From contig JAZKJV010000600.1 in assembly GCA_037367405.1 (NCBI GenBank), positions 124,001 through 188,000 on the forward strand: a stretch of DNA of 64,000 bases, given 5' to 3'. How positions within the stretch are numbered: the stretch's first letter is position 1; each line of letters begins with the position of its first letter. The notes under the pieces were generated by a model. It was not told the DNA's origin, did not search any database, and saw only the letters and a program-made list of their open reading frames with translations. Both the position numbers and the translations under genes were made by a program. Below are positions 44,464 to 58,600 of the stretch, one piece after another. This DNA is from Ottelia alismoides. Taxonomy: Eukaryota; Streptophyta; Magnoliopsida; Alismatales; Hydrocharitaceae.

Positions 44464-46511
44464 TGATGAATACCCATTCATCACTCTTTATTCTTCTATT
44501 TTAGCTACAAAAACCTTTGCAAATACATGTAGATATGTGTAAATACCAATAAATACCAAAATCATGCATTGTGTAAAAACCTATAATTAGCATGTTTTTG
44601 TGCACAAAATAAAAGAATAAAGAGCAAAAAGAAAAAGAGGGAAATATTTAGAATAAATATTGAGCAACCTAACCCAAGGGAGGGCTCAGCATGGGCCTGA
44701 CCGCATAAAAGCCAAAGTAGAGGGAGATAGGAGCTCATGTGTATATATTTGTAAATATATTAAACTATATATTTTCCTCACCCAAAAATATGTTTGTCCA
44801 TATTGTGTGTATATTCTATTAAAAACAAAATAAAAAGATAAAAATCAAAAAGTCAAAAATTACCCTTTCACCATGTACACAAACCACACTCTTGCATTTA
44901 TTTAACCCTATAAATAAATTCATTTATTTTCTAAACTTTTTGTGAATATTCTATGGATTATTTTGTAAATAAAATAAATAAAAAGAAATAAAACAAAAAT
45001 CAAATAAAAATTACAAAATTGAAAATACCAAAAATACATTGTATTAATACCATGTATATAAATGTAGATATCCATTTATTTCACACTTGTATATAAGTGA
45101 TAAAAATAAAATAAAAATATTCTTTTATTCCATATTTCATGTTGTAAATAAATAAAATACAAAATGGGCATAAAAACACATAAAAATAACAAATAAAAAA
45201 TCAAAAATAAAAATTCATGTAGTGTACATATACCTATATATAGAGCTAACCTATTTTTATTTCCAAAAATTAAATAAAAATCACCAAAAAATAGAAAAAA
45301 ATAAAAGAAAAATATTTCATGTTTTGAGTTTTATTTAATTCGACTTATTTCTACCCTAAAAAAATAAAACAAAAATCCGCTACACGTGGCCGCTCCTGAT
45401 TGGGCCACGGGGGAATGTTGACCCCAGTCAACTCCCCCGCGCCTCCTTCCTTTTCTGGCCAACGCGCGCCGCGCCTTCTTCCCCGAATTTTCCCACGCGA
45501 CTCCAGCTGTCTTCCACTCAACCCCCGCGCCCAGATTCTTCGCCGCACATCCCTCTCCCTCGCCGGATCCTTCGCCATCAAAATCACGCCTTCCTTTGCT
45601 GTCGCCACTCAACCCTAATCGCCCGGTCACATTATAAAACCACCATCTCCGCCGCCCTCGCGCCGCATCTTTGGCCCTTCTCTTCCTTCCCAGTGACCTC
45701 CATCGGCAAGGGGAGAGTGACAGCAAGCTTTTGCCCGTGTTGCAGTGAGGTGAGGGAGTGATACCATCGATCCGGCGACCTTCGCCGTTCTTGCTCCGCC
45801 GCCAGCGTCGAGCACCGAGCTTCAGGCCTTGACGCCCTTCGAAGCTACGACCAGGAGATAGCCACGCTCCAGCCCAGTCTACTTCAGCCACCAGGTAGCT
45901 TTAGTTCCTTCTAGTTTAGCCTAATTTCCGATTACGCCCAAACCTCATCTCCGACGCATCTCTCCGATTCCGGCCACTCCGATAACCCATCGGCCAATCC
46001 GACCCGATCAGCACCTTCGCAACCTCCTCACGCACCTTCTTCACCCCTTCACTCAACCCAGATCGCACAGGATCTGGGATTCGAGCTCCCTCGCCGTCGC
46101 TTCGCCGGAGCTCGTTCACCACGCACCACCGTCCACCTTCACGCCACCTAACCGGGTCGAGGCACTTTGCCCTCGACCCGCGAAGCTTCTTGACCATTTT
46201 GCAGGTCCAAAGGAGGTGTCTGAGCCTCCTTCCCAGTTCAGCCAGGAGCTTCGAGCCATAAGCCTCGCCGGAGCCCCTCCAGGGCTCGGTTGGGCCCTTG
46301 GCCACCACCAGCAGTTGCGCAACTTCACGCCGGAGCTTCTCCGACCTTCAGGCGCAGCAGAGGAGGGAGGAGACACCTTCACGAGGCCGGCGAAGTTCGC
46401 CGGCCATCAGTTCTTTGAGGACCTCCCAGAGCCGTCCGATGAAGGCCTCGCTCCAGTTCTTATCCTAGCCGTTCATCTGAGGAGGAGCAGCAGCCGTCGA
46501 TCCATCTGAGG
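44464..46511 (+). repeat. Truncated 5' LTR of D
   Basis: It holds U3, promoter, putative intron 45895-46204 and part of the GC-rich block, then stops at the deletion point. I saw no difference from 50683-52730. With its promoter intact it could start transcripts reading into the pol fragment. Confidence 0.92.
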
Positions 46512-48610
46512 ACCGAGTACTCCAGCGATGCATTGCTACCCGCTTAGTTCTATCCTGGGAGAAGAGTCACTTCATGGTGACTCAAGGGACGGTGCTTGGC
46601 CACATCATCTCCAACAGAGGCATGGAGGTTGATCCGGCCAAGGTCGATGTCATTAGAAAACTCACACCGCCGTCCAATTTGAAGCAGTTACGGTCATTTC
46701 TGGGGCACGTTGGTTTTTATAGGAGATTTATTCATGATTTCAGCAAGATTGCCCGACCGTTGACTGACCTCTTGACAAAAGACACCGAGTTCCTTGTCGA
46801 TGACAAGTGTCTTTCGTCGTTTGAGACTCTCCAGCAGTGCGTAATTGAGGCTCCTGTCCTTCAGCCACCCGATTGGTCTCTCCCATTCGAGATCATGACG
46901 GACGCCTCCGATTTTGCCGTAGGAGCAGTGCTAGGACAGAGGAGGGATGGAGTACCGTTTGCAATACACTATGCTAGCCGCACATTGGATTCCGCCCAGC
47001 GGAATTACACAGTCACAGAGAAGGAGATGCTAGCAGTAGTGTTTGCCCTAGATAAATTCAGATCATATATCATTGGATCTCGAGTGACCTTGTACACAGA
47101 CCACACCGCCATCAGGTACCTCATGTCAAAGAAGGATGCCAAAGCCAGACTTACTAGATGGATCCTTCTACTCCAGGAGTTCGACATTGAGATCAAGGAT
47201 AAACCTGGAGTCAAGAATGTGGTGGCGGACCATTTATCCCGATTAGAGCAGCCTGAGGATTTTGAGCAGATTAACCCCATTTGTGATACCTTCCCAGACG
47301 AGGCGATCCTTGCTATCACCTCACTCCCATGGTACGCCGATATTGTGAACTTTCTCGTTGCTGGGAAAGTCCCACAAGATTGGCCCAGGCAGAGGCTTGA
47401 GACCTTCCTTGCGAAGGCCAAGTCTTACCACTGGGAGGATCCCATCCTTTACCACGAAGGAGGGGATAGCATCTGGCGTCGGTGTATTCCTCAGGAGGAA
47501 CACCATAGTGTCCTCACTTACTGCCACAAGCTTGAGGCAGGAGGACATCATTCTGGGAGGAGAACGGCACAGAAAGTGCTCCAATCCGGCTTGTGGTGGC
47601 CTACCCTCTTCAAGGACTCAGATGAGTTCGTGAGGAGGTGTACTGACTGTCAGAGGATGGGCACTTGTGGACAACGTGATATGATGCCGATGCAGCCCAT
47701 TCACTTCTGTGAGGTTTTTGACGCATGGGGCATCGATTTCATGGGTCCATTCCCTAAGAGTCAGGGATTCGAGTACATTCTGTTGGCCGTAGATTATGTG
47801 AGTCGTTGGGTTGAGGCTATCCCCGCCCGAGCCGCAGATGCGAAGACAGTTTGCAGATTTTTGAAGAAAAACATCATTATGCGGTTCGGGGTTCCACGAG
47901 TTCTGATTTCTGATGGGGGATCTCATTTCATCAACGACCAGGTGAAGGCACTTGCTACAGAGTTCGGCATAGACCATCGTGTTGCTACACCGTATCATCC
48001 ACAGACGAATGGTCTAGCCGAAGTGTCGAATAGGGAGATCAAGAATATTTTGCAGAAAGTCGTCCGCCCTGACCGAAAGAATTGGTCACAGCTTTTGGAC
48101 TCGGTCTTATGGGCATATCGGACGTCTTTCAAGACTCCATTGGGTACATCTCCCTTTCGCCTCGTTTATGGCAAGCCGTGCCATCTACCAGTTGAGCTGA
48201 GGCACAAGTCACTCTGGGCAGTTACAGACATATTGATGGATCCAAATGGTATAGGAGACCAGAGGAGGGCAGAGTTAGCCGCCTTGGAAGAGCTTAGAGA
48301 TGCAGCTTTCTCAAACAGCCTACATTATAAGGAGAAAATCAAGGAGTGGCATGATTCTCATATCAGCCACAAGCATTTTGAGATTGGACAGAAAGTATGG
48401 CTGTTTGATGCAAGGCTTAGATTATTTCCAGGGAAGCTACAGAGCAAATGGAAAGGACCCTATTTGGTCAGAAAGGTACACGATAACGGTAGCATTGATA
48501 TATCTGAGTTATCTTCTGAGAGTACCTTCCGAGTGAACGGCCAGCGGCTCAAACCATTTCTAGATCATGAGCCGCGGGACGTTATTATTGCTGCTATTCA
48601 TTTTGCGTGA
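46512..48610 (+). pseudogene. pol: 3' part of pol in element D (RT end, RNase H, integrase)
   Basis: The frame is open from the deletion point to the normal stop; the first ATG is at 46574. It lacks Gag, protease and the N-terminal RT including FMDD. It keeps the RT thumb-like part, RNase H (EIMTDAS), the integrase zinc finger, the D-D-E residues and the GPY end. The 678 residues from 46574 equal the C-terminus of the E protein as far as I can read. It is a truncated gene that could in principle still give an RNase H-integrase protein. Confidence 0.88.
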
Positions 48611-50670
48611 GATGTGGTCCTTTGACTCACATCTTTTACATCTCACGCCTGATTTTCACTGTTCCTCCGCCTGTATAGATCCAGTTGTCCATATCATTCT
48701 ATTCTTTAGTCCCACATCCCATTTCTCATCTTATGATTATGCTATACTTAGGGTGTACTTTACCCTAAGTATAGGGGGGATGTCGGACCTGTGAGTATTC
48801 TTTTCATTCTTTCTGCTCTTGTTTTTGCTGCCTATACTTAGGGATATTTTACCCTAAGTATAGGGGGAGCAGACTCTGTATCTTCTTCACTCGGATTTCC
48901 CTTCATGTACAGCTTTCTATACTTAGGATTAGTTAATCCTAAGTATAGGGGGAAACCACCGAGTTCCTCTCATTCTATTCATTTGTTCGTTCCTGTACTT
49001 AGCCATTCCTTTTCACTTCCCTTCTACTAAGCACGAGTTATGTCTTCTTCATCACTCTTGATCACTCTGAGGACATCGTTCGAGCTAAGTATAGGGGGGG
49101 TGTGTATATATTTCATATATACTTTAGCCATAACTCGTACTTTGTGTGAGTGTGTTAATAAATAAAATGGCTAAAAATCACAAAAATCACAAAAATTAAA
49201 ATTTTTCATGTACATAAACCTCTTTTATTCGTGCACATACATAGCTAGTGTATAAAGTATTTTTTGTAAAAATGATTTCAAAAATCTTTTGTGTGAAGCT
49301 TGTGTAAAATATTTTGTATCAAAATTATGTATATAGTACAAAATTTTTCCAAAATGTTTTGAAAATCAAAAGTTTGCAAAAATCTTGTGTAAATGTGTGT
49401 AAATATCATTTTGCAAAACTTGCACTTCATGCATCATTCATTCATGATTTCAAAACATTTTTCAAAATTCTTGCATGATTGTAAAATATTTGTAAATAGC
49501 ATCTTTTGTACATATGTGTATATAGTTTCTCCTGGATAAGAGTTGACATTTAAACTAAGCCTGGAATTAAATTGAGAAATGGAGCTTGAATAAGATCTTA
49601 ATTCACTTAACTTCAAGAGGAACCTTGTAGGACTTAGGGTTAAGGCTTTTCAGGTCCATAAGGACTTAATTCTTTGAGTCCACTAGGCTATGAGCATATG
49701 TCATCTTGATGAGCCTAAGTAGAGCACTTAACAACACACGCATGACTCTCAGAGACAATGGCTTAACTTGCACCTGCACTTTACACATGGCTCTCCATGG
49801 ACGAGGTGGTGAGGAGGCAGTTTCCTTTGGCTTGGGGTAGCATATGAGGGTAGTACTTCTAGGCGGAACCTCTCTTCTTCTTATAGTGAAGGAAGTGCAC
49901 CTCAACTTGGTCTAGTGGTGTTGAAAGCTAAAGACAGAAGCTGTGGGTTGCAATAAAGCTTCAAAAGAGGGATAGTCTACTGGCTCAAGGAGAAATTTCT
50001 TATATATGCTGCACCATGTAGATATGTTGTACAGAAGTTGTTGAAAAAAAAAATGCAAAAATGCAAAAAGAACTCCAAAAAAGTGGTGGGTCGGATTGAA
50101 AATTTAATAACCCCACCGGAGTGAAAAGCAAAAGCTTATGGTATCATGTTAGATCTCATGAAGCTTGCAGCGGGAGACTTAGCTACACTGGCTAAGCTTC
50201 CAAAACTCTATACTTCTACCCCCTCTTCTTGAGCCGGTTGCACTTGAACTTAGAAGGGAATACCCCGCTTCTCGAGGAAAGAGTTGCTAGACTGAGGCAT
50301 TAGAGTTACCAGGTTGAGGGAGGTTGTTTCTTTGTCACTTCTGAGGTGGGGAGCCACATATCACTTACACCGCAAGGAAAGATTCATGGTCATTAGAGTT
50401 TGTGTATGTAGACTTGTTCTGATCTGGTTTATTGAGGAGTCTTGCCCATAGATTGGTGGAACTTGGAGGCTGTTGAGTTTTAGGCTTAAGTCCAAATAAG
50501 GTTCCGACACATTAATAATCCAAAGATCTGATCGAGCTCCATATTTCAAGTTAATGAAGGCAAAATTTAATAAGTCAACCTTGATCCATGTACATCCTCT
50601 TTTTCTTTTTCTTTTTCTTTCTTTTTCACTTCTTTTTCAAATAAGTGTTTGCTAAGGGACTAGCAAAGTT
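48611..50670 (+). other. 3' non-coding region of D with hairpin chain
   Basis: Hairpins lie at 48742-48774, 48832-48863 and 48917-48948, each ending in AAGTATAGGGGG. A fourth PPT-like copy is near 49086-49100. The conserved middle block and pre-PPT inverted repeat are as in A. There is no env frame. Confidence 0.85.
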
Positions 50671-50682
50671 AAGCATAGGGGG
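50671..50682 (+). promoter_or_regulatory. Polypurine tract of D
   Basis: AAGCATAGGGGG precedes the LTR. One T-to-C change separates it from the tract of A and C. Confidence 0.78.
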
Positions 50683-53600
50683 TGATGAATACCCATTCAT
50701 CACTCTTTATTCTTCTATTTTAGCTACAAAAACCTTTGCAAATACATGTAGATATGTGTAAATACCAATAAATACCAAAATCATGCATTGTGTAAAAACC
50801 TATAATTAGCATGTTTTTGTGCACAAAATAAAAGAATAAAGAGCAAAAAGAAAAAGAGGGAAATATTTAGAATAAATATTGAGCAACCTAACCCAAGGGA
50901 GGGCTCAGCATGGGCCTGACCGCATAAAAGCCAAAGTAGAGGGAGATAGGAGCTCATGTGTATATATTTGTAAATATATTAAACTATATATTTTCCTCAC
51001 CCAAAAATATGTTTGTCCATATTGTGTGTATATTCTATTAAAAACAAAATAAAAAGATAAAAATCAAAAAGTCAAAAATTACCCTTTCACCATGTACACA
51101 AACCACACTCTTGCATTTATTTAACCCTATAAATAAATTCATTTATTTTCTAAACTTTTTGTGAATATTCTATGGATTATTTTGTAAATAAAATAAATAA
51201 AAAGAAATAAAACAAAAATCAAATAAAAATTACAAAATTGAAAATACCAAAAATACATTGTATTAATACCATGTATATAAATGTAGATATCCATTTATTT
51301 CACACTTGTATATAAGTGATAAAAATAAAATAAAAATATTCTTTTATTCCATATTTCATGTTGTAAATAAATAAAATACAAAATGGGCATAAAAACACAT
51401 AAAAATAACAAATAAAAAATCAAAAATAAAAATTCATGTAGTGTACATATACCTATATATAGAGCTAACCTATTTTTATTTCCAAAAATTAAATAAAAAT
51501 CACCAAAAAATAGAAAAAAATAAAAGAAAAATATTTCATGTTTTGAGTTTTATTTAATTCGACTTATTTCTACCCTAAAAAAATAAAACAAAAATCCGCT
51601 ACACGTGGCCGCTCCTGATTGGGCCACGGGGGAATGTTGACCCCAGTCAACTCCCCCGCGCCTCCTTCCTTTTCTGGCCAACGCGCGCCGCGCCTTCTTC
51701 CCCGAATTTTCCCACGCGACTCCAGCTGTCTTCCACTCAACCCCCGCGCCCAGATTCTTCGCCGCACATCCCTCTCCCTCGCCGGATCCTTCGCCATCAA
51801 AATCACGCCTTCCTTTGCTGTCGCCACTCAACCCTAATCGCCCGGTCACATTATAAAACCACCATCTCCGCCGCCCTCGCGCCGCATCTTTGGCCCTTCT
51901 CTTCCTTCCCAGTGACCTCCATCGGCAAGGGGAGAGTGACAGCAAGCTTTTGCCCGTGTTGCAGTGAGGTGAGGGAGTGATACCATCGATCCGGCGACCT
52001 TCGCCGTTCTTGCTCCGCCGCCAGCGTCGAGCACCGAGCTTCAGGCCTTGACGCCCTTCGAAGCTACGACCAGGAGATAGCCACGCTCCAGCCCAGTCTA
52101 CTTCAGCCACCAGGTAGCTTTAGTTCCTTCTAGTTTAGCCTAATTTCCGATTACGCCCAAACCTCATCTCCGACGCATCTCTCCGATTCCGGCCACTCCG
52201 ATAACCCATCGGCCAATCCGACCCGATCAGCACCTTCGCAACCTCCTCACGCACCTTCTTCACCCCTTCACTCAACCCAGATCGCACAGGATCTGGGATT
52301 CGAGCTCCCTCGCCGTCGCTTCGCCGGAGCTCGTTCACCACGCACCACCGTCCACCTTCACGCCACCTAACCGGGTCGAGGCACTTTGCCCTCGACCCGC
52401 GAAGCTTCTTGACCATTTTGCAGGTCCAAAGGAGGTGTCTGAGCCTCCTTCCCAGTTCAGCCAGGAGCTTCGAGCCATAAGCCTCGCCGGAGCCCCTCCA
52501 GGGCTCGGTTGGGCCCTTGGCCACCACCAGCAGTTGCGCAACTTCACGCCGGAGCTTCTCCGACCTTCAGGCGCAGCAGAGGAGGGAGGAGACACCTTCA
52601 CGAGGCCGGCGAAGTTCGCCGGCCATCAGTTCTTTGAGGACCTCCCAGAGCCGTCCGATGAAGGCCTCGCTCCAGTTCTTATCCTAGCCGTTCATCTGAG
52701 GAGGAGCAGCAGCCGTCGATCCATCTGAGGATCTCATCTGGGTCGTTGAGCAGCGAGGTTAAGCCACGACGTCTCTCAGCCGTCCGATTACACACGTGGG
52801 TGAACCTCGACCACCCGATCTGAGCTCGGTTGCCTTCGAAGAGCCACATCGCATCTGCACCGTCCGATCAACCACGTGGACACACGCCAGCCGTCGGATC
52901 AGCCCAGCGCTTCCATAGTCAAGGGCGCGTTTGTTCTCCGCCGTCCGATCATCCACGCGTCATCATCTGGGCCGTCGCTATTAATAAAGGGGTAAATATC
53001 ATAGACCCCCCTCTGTTTGTCTTATTTCAGTTCAGTCCTGTAATTTTCAATTCTAGTTGTTTATTTTCTGGGTAATTTGCATCAAGGACCTCGCGCTTTA
53101 TTTTAATTACATTTATACCCCTGCCAGTAGAGACCCACGTGCTTTGGCACGTGTTTTGTTGGGTTATTTGCATATCTTGCCCTGTAGTTCTGGAATGTTA
53201 ATGAATGCATGAAATGTTTCGTTTATTTGCAAATATACCCCTGTGAGCATTGATTTTGTACATGTGCGAATTATTTTGGGTAAATTGCATATAAGCCCCT
53301 GGACTTTTGGTACTTGTTACCAATAAGCCCTCGGAACTTATTTTTATTACATTTAGGTCCCTGTGTGCCCCAGACACGTGCTTGGCACGTGACTTCTTGG
53401 GTATTTTGCACCAGGACCCCAGAACTTTTGGGTATTTGCACTTAGGTCCCTGTGCACAGTGCCCCATCTTTATTTTTGAATAAAATATCAAACGACCTCC
53501 AAATCCAATGAAATTTTGACACATGGCTCCTGCCATGGTGTAGGAATTTCTATGATTTTTGGGGACATTTCTGATTTCATTTATTATTTTTAAAAATTCA

Positions 53601-54397
53601 AAAACCCCTATTTTTGCTACTGTTTGACTTTAAAAATACCAAAAAAATATAAAAACTTCACCAAAAATTCCAAAAAAATTAGACATTGTTGTTTACTGTT
53701 TGCTTGATTTTCTAGCCAATTTTGGCTACTTTTCATTACTTAAAAACCCTAAAAATTGAAAAAACCCTAAAAACTCATAAAAATTGTAGTAAATAAATTA
53801 AAAATCCAAAAACAATAATTAGGGTGCCTAAATTTTCCTCATTCTTCATAGATTATAGGAAAATTACCTCCAGGGTTGTTTGAAGCTCTTAAATATTTTA
53901 TTTTTGAGTTTCTAACCTTGCTGGACAGTACCCCTTCTTTGTTGCATTGTTTGATTTTTAATAATTAATTTACACATTAGAAAAATTCCAAAAATTCACC
54001 AAAAACAGTAAAAAACCTAAAAAACATAAAAACCATTTTTCCATAATTTTTGCATCATTTGTGTGTCTTGTATAAATTGTTGAAGTCCAGTGTTTGTTCA
54101 TTTTCTCATCTTTTAAAAATCTAAAAAATTTCAAAAACAAATAAAAACCTTAAAAAAGACTTTTTGGATTCCTGACTACATCGTAGGCCGCAAGGCCAAT
54201 CTGTGCTCCTTGAGTTCGACCCTGGGAGCTATACCAGGTTAAACCTATAGCAGACCGCTCTTTCTTGTGTATTGATTGATTGATCTCTTTGTGAGTGGTT
54301 TATTTTCTTGATTTACTCAGCCCGAGTGATTGAGGTCGCAACGACATTGTGATTTATTTCTTTAGACCTTTTACCTCTGTCATTTGGGCGGCGATCA
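50683..54397 (+). repeat. LTR shared by D (3' LTR) and E (5' LTR)
   Basis: A complete 3715-bp LTR, TGATGAAT...GCGATCA. It follows a PPT and is itself followed by a PBS, so it serves both neighbours. CACGTG lies near 51603, the facing W-box pair near 51637-51650 and a TATA-like ATTATAAAA near 51850. The putative intron is 52114-52423, AATAAA is near 52984, and the GNRA hairpin is 54186-54197. Confidence 0.95.
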
Positions 54398-54400
54398 GAA

Positions 54401-54418
54401 TGGCGCCGTTGCCGGGGA
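54401..54418 (+). promoter_or_regulatory. tRNA-Asp primer-binding site of element E
   Basis: TGGCGCCGTTGCCGGGGA, three bases after the LTR end; intact. Confidence 0.93.
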
Positions 54419-55689
54419 GCACGGCTTTGTAGTCAGTTTTCCATTTTGTCTCTCTCTATATTATTGTTGTTTTCTGACCATTCTCTCTCTTTGATTTTTG
54501 TGCGAGGTACTACGTGGAGATCTTGGAGTATACTTTTTGAGGACCCGCACGGGAAGAGGAGCAGGAAGAGAGAGAAAGGAGCAGAGATTTTTAATTTCAG
54601 AGAGAGAGAGAGAACATTATTCTTGTTGTAATAATTTAGGACTTGAACTCTGGACACTTTTGGACATTTGTAACTTAGCGGGTCTGTTTCGCCGAGCACC
54701 GGTGTGCTCGGGGGACCCATCTGATTTTCGCGGCTTTTATCGTGGTTTTCATAGCTAGCTGCCTTTTCCGGTGTTTACGCGGTTTCCCTCGAGCCCCTAG
54801 ATTTAGGAATTTATGTTGATTGTGACGTAGATTTTTAAGGCCCAACACCTAATAGAATATCTGTTCCTATAGAACGTAATTGGACCTTAATAAAATTCAT
54901 TGAAAAAGTTAGTGAAATTGGATTTGAGACCACGTGCCGTGAGGAGTCACATACAGCGCTGGCAGGACCCGTTGTGGCGGGCACCGAGTGACTCCCAAGA
55001 TCGGACTCCGGACTCTATTCGATTAGCTAACTATTGTTCTTCACGATCAATAGAAGTTGCTCATCTAGGACTCGGCTTTTCCCGCTGCACCATTTAGGTA
55101 GTTTTATTTCGGTCTTTAAATTCTGCGCGGATCACTTGCATGTAGAGTGCTGGAGACAAGGTACGCATTTCTTTCTCTGCATGCATCATTGATTTCTCCG
55201 CGCATCGGCTTTTTTTCGTCTTCTCCCTCTGTTTTTGGATTAATAATCATCAGGAGAATCGGAAAAACCGTTAGGCCGCTTGTATTTATTTTTGAAAAAC
55301 ATTAAAAAGAAAAACAATAAAAATTGGGACTGGATAACACTATTGACCCTAAAAGACACTCACAATAAAAATTTGTCTTGGGGAGAGCAACCCCCTCATT
55401 GTTTGGTTTGATTGTGCGAGAGAGTGACCCGAACACTAGGTAAAGCCCTCCGGTGCTCATCTCGACTGATTACCGACTCTTCTGTGCGGGACAGTCGGTT
55501 GAGAGAGTATCGGGTATCCTAACAGGTCACGTAAGCGCTCTGATATCTTGTGTGTTCACCAAACAAAAATTGACAAGATAAATTGACCGATCTTTCACGG
55601 TCTTCACATTGTGTTGCGTTGGTGAACCAGGGGTTTGCTTGCGATCATATTTTCTCCAGATCCCATCCGCCCAACTCGCCAAGATCAAG
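54419..55689 (+). other. Leader of element E
   Basis: There is no gene. It resembles the leader of A: purine-rich GAGAGAGAG tracts (about 54600), GGAGTCAC/GTGACTCC arms (about 54943-54995), and the CTTGGGGAGAGCAACCCC block (about 55377-55394). Confidence 0.65.
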
Positions 55690-58600
55690 ATGATGGGCAG
55701 ACGATCTCTTAGGCAGCCTCTGGCTGCACCGCTTTCAGGCGCGTCTACTCCATCATCTAGGTTGGCCCGTGAGAGTCGAGACCAGCTCTCCGGGCCCGAG
55801 TTCGAATCCACCCTGTTCCCCCTCGATCCCCTTTCTTCTGTTCCTGAGAGACATGAGCCCGAGGAGAGACGAATTCATTTGACCGAACCTGAGTTGGGCT
55901 CTTCTGATTTTGCAGACATCCCTATGGCTGGAGCCGGTAGTTCAGACGATCGCCAGCCCGAACACTTTGTTTTAGACCAGGGAGCGATCAACTCCACCCT
56001 GATCGCATCATTAGAGACGGTTCAGAACCAGTTACGCGATCAGGGGGCATTCATGATAGAGATGAGGAGGGAGTTGGAGAGACTCCGAAGAGAGCGAGAA
56101 GAGCCGAGCGAGCCGGAGGACATTCCTGATGCTGATGCAGAGGCAGCAGCCGCAGCAGCAGCCGCCGCAGCAACGGCAGCCGCCGCAGCAGCGAGACCGA
56201 TGCGGGAGCTTCACAACCCTGGATCTACACTGATGCACCAATGGGTGGTGATTCCTGCTATCGTGGGGGATTTCAAGTTCCCTCCGAACACCCTGCAGAT
56301 GCTTCCGCACTTTCATGGACTCGCCACTGAGGAACCTCACCTCCATCTACAGGAGTTTTTGATGATCTGCAGCACTGTCCACGACCGTCGTGTGGACCAA
56401 GATACGATTCGAATGATGGCCTTCCCTTTTTCACTGGCAGATAGAGCAGCCGCCTGGCTGAAACATCTAGGGAAGTTTGTGTACACCTGGGATCAGCTCC
56501 GCACCGAGTACTTGAACAAGTACTATCCACTCGGGCGGACGAATGCAGCGAGGGCCCTGATCAACAACTTCTCCATGCAACCTAACGAGCAATTTCACGA
56601 GGCATGGGAGAGGTTCAGAGAGCTTCTGGATAGATGCCCCCACCACGACATTTCGAAGCCGAACCTAGTTCAGAGCTTCTTCAGTGGGCTGACACCAGAG
56701 CTTCAGGGTCTGGTGAATGCTTCTTGCGGCGGGTCCTACTTTGCCAAGGACCATAACCAAGTCTGGGCCATCTATGAGGAGATGTCCGAGAATTACATGG
56801 TGATGTCCCAGACTCGGTTGTACACACAGAGACAGCAGCCGCCAGGACCCGTGCAGTATCAGCGGATAGCACGGGTTGATGCAGGTCCATCCAGTTCGTC
56901 CACAGTTGCAGCCGCACAGGCAGAGTCGGCCGCTGCGGACATGGGGATTATTAGCGAAAAGTTGGACCGCATGGAAATCATCGAGAAGAAGCAGTGCCAG
57001 GGCATAACTCAGATGGAGGAGATGGCACAGACTCTGAGCGACATGAAGACCCAGCTCTTGTGTCTTCAGGAGGCACAGACGACTCCTCAGCCCCGTCTTC
57101 TGTCGCGAGGCGATTCCGGTGGCAGCCGCAGCTCGTCCCAGCGCTCCAGCTCCTTGCAGCAGCCTAGACAAGTTCACCTTGTACAGGCGGAGCCGTACCA
57201 GCAGCAGCAGCCCTCTTACCAGGCACCACCATCTCCAGACTTACAGATGGTGGTATATCAGCCGGATCAGCCTCTGGATGTACTCCCACCAGCCCCTTAC
57301 GATGCAGAACCGTTGATGGATGTCAACGGGATTTGGTATGACCGGCCCCAGCCTGGAATCCGACGAGACCATCCCGGATTCAGGTGGGGGAATGGGGGTA
57401 ACCAGCCCCAGCAGCAGCCAGCCGGTCAGGGAGGGCAGTACTCCGCCCAGAGAGATCACCAGCAGCACCCAGCATCCCAGCCATCATCATTCGTATCTCG
57501 TCCCTATCAGCAGCAGGGACAGAGTTGGAGACGTGAGCAGCAGGCTCACCAGCAGCAGCATCCATCCTCTTACCCCTCTCAGCCCCAGCAGCCTCATTAC
57601 CAGAGAGGCAACCCGTCGGGCTCCCATGAGAGCCCCGCCATGGATGATATAGCCCGCCTCTTCACAGAGCAGCAGGCTACATTTAGACGGGAGATGGACG
57701 AGTTCCGCCAGGAGATGCGGGACCTGATGAGAGGGAAGGCCGCCATCCCTGCACAGATAGAGCCTAATCCGAATAATCTGAAGAGGAAATCTGAGCAGGT
57801 AGTTCACACTGAGCCTACCACTTCTAGTGACTTATTTGATGTTATCTCGTCGGATCTATTTGATGCTGATTTTGTCACACTTAGGAGCGGTAGAAGACCA
57901 GCAGGCGGCGCCTCATCTGACCGACATCACGAGGAGTCATCTAGAGCGCCAGATGAGGAAGAGGAGAGCGGTACTGAAGCCGCACATCATGATGACGGTG
58001 GTACTGAGGCCACCCGAGATGCTGATTCCACTGGCGGTACTGAGGCCGCCATTTCACCACATAGAGGAGGTGGTACTGACGCCACCAGCAGAGCCAAGCC
58101 AGCCAGCGGTACTGAGGCCGCAAGACGTCTAGTGGTAGAGCCAGCTAGAGGTGGTACTGATGCCACCAACATTTATTCTGATAGAACTGTTGTCTTTCCT
58201 CATGTGAATGTATCTCGGAACTTTGATTTGAATAAAGGAAAAGGTTTAGTTTCTTCTGATCCCACTGTGATGAATGATGCTTGTGAGGATCCAGTCGTCG
58301 AACAGTCTAGACCTATTCCTAGTCCTTCATCTGAGAAGGACCCTGTGATCCCCTTCCCTAGAGCCCTTGAGTTAGGGAAAGGGAAGAAAAAAGAAAAAGA
58401 CCCAAAAAAGAGAGAGCAGGAGGAGTTCAGCCAGAGCATGATAGACCGATTTCACATCCAGCTGACCCTCAATGAGGCTTTGCAGCACATTCCTCTTCTT
58501 CAGCGATCCCTAAGAGATAGGACCACAATCAGGAGGAAGAAGAGGAACAAGACCGCAGAAATTCATGTGCTAACGAAAGCCACGTGTTACGCGATCCAGA

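Larger units (their letters stand above)
44464..50682 (+). mobile_element. Element D: internally deleted copy, first unit of a tandem
   Basis: The first 2048 bp of an LTR join directly to RT sequence at 46511/46512, followed by the rest of pol, the 3' region and the PPT. Relative to E, 7682 bp (52731-60412) are missing. The junction shares two bases (GA) with both parents. Coordinates keep a fixed offset to E (6219 in the LTR, 13901 in pol and 3' region), so there are no net indels. Confidence 0.9.

Noticed and set aside
45331..45891. 186-codon minus-strand frame in the D LTR (also 51550-52110)
   Set aside because: GC-rich shadow frame across the promoter region. Identical in both places only because the LTRs are identical.
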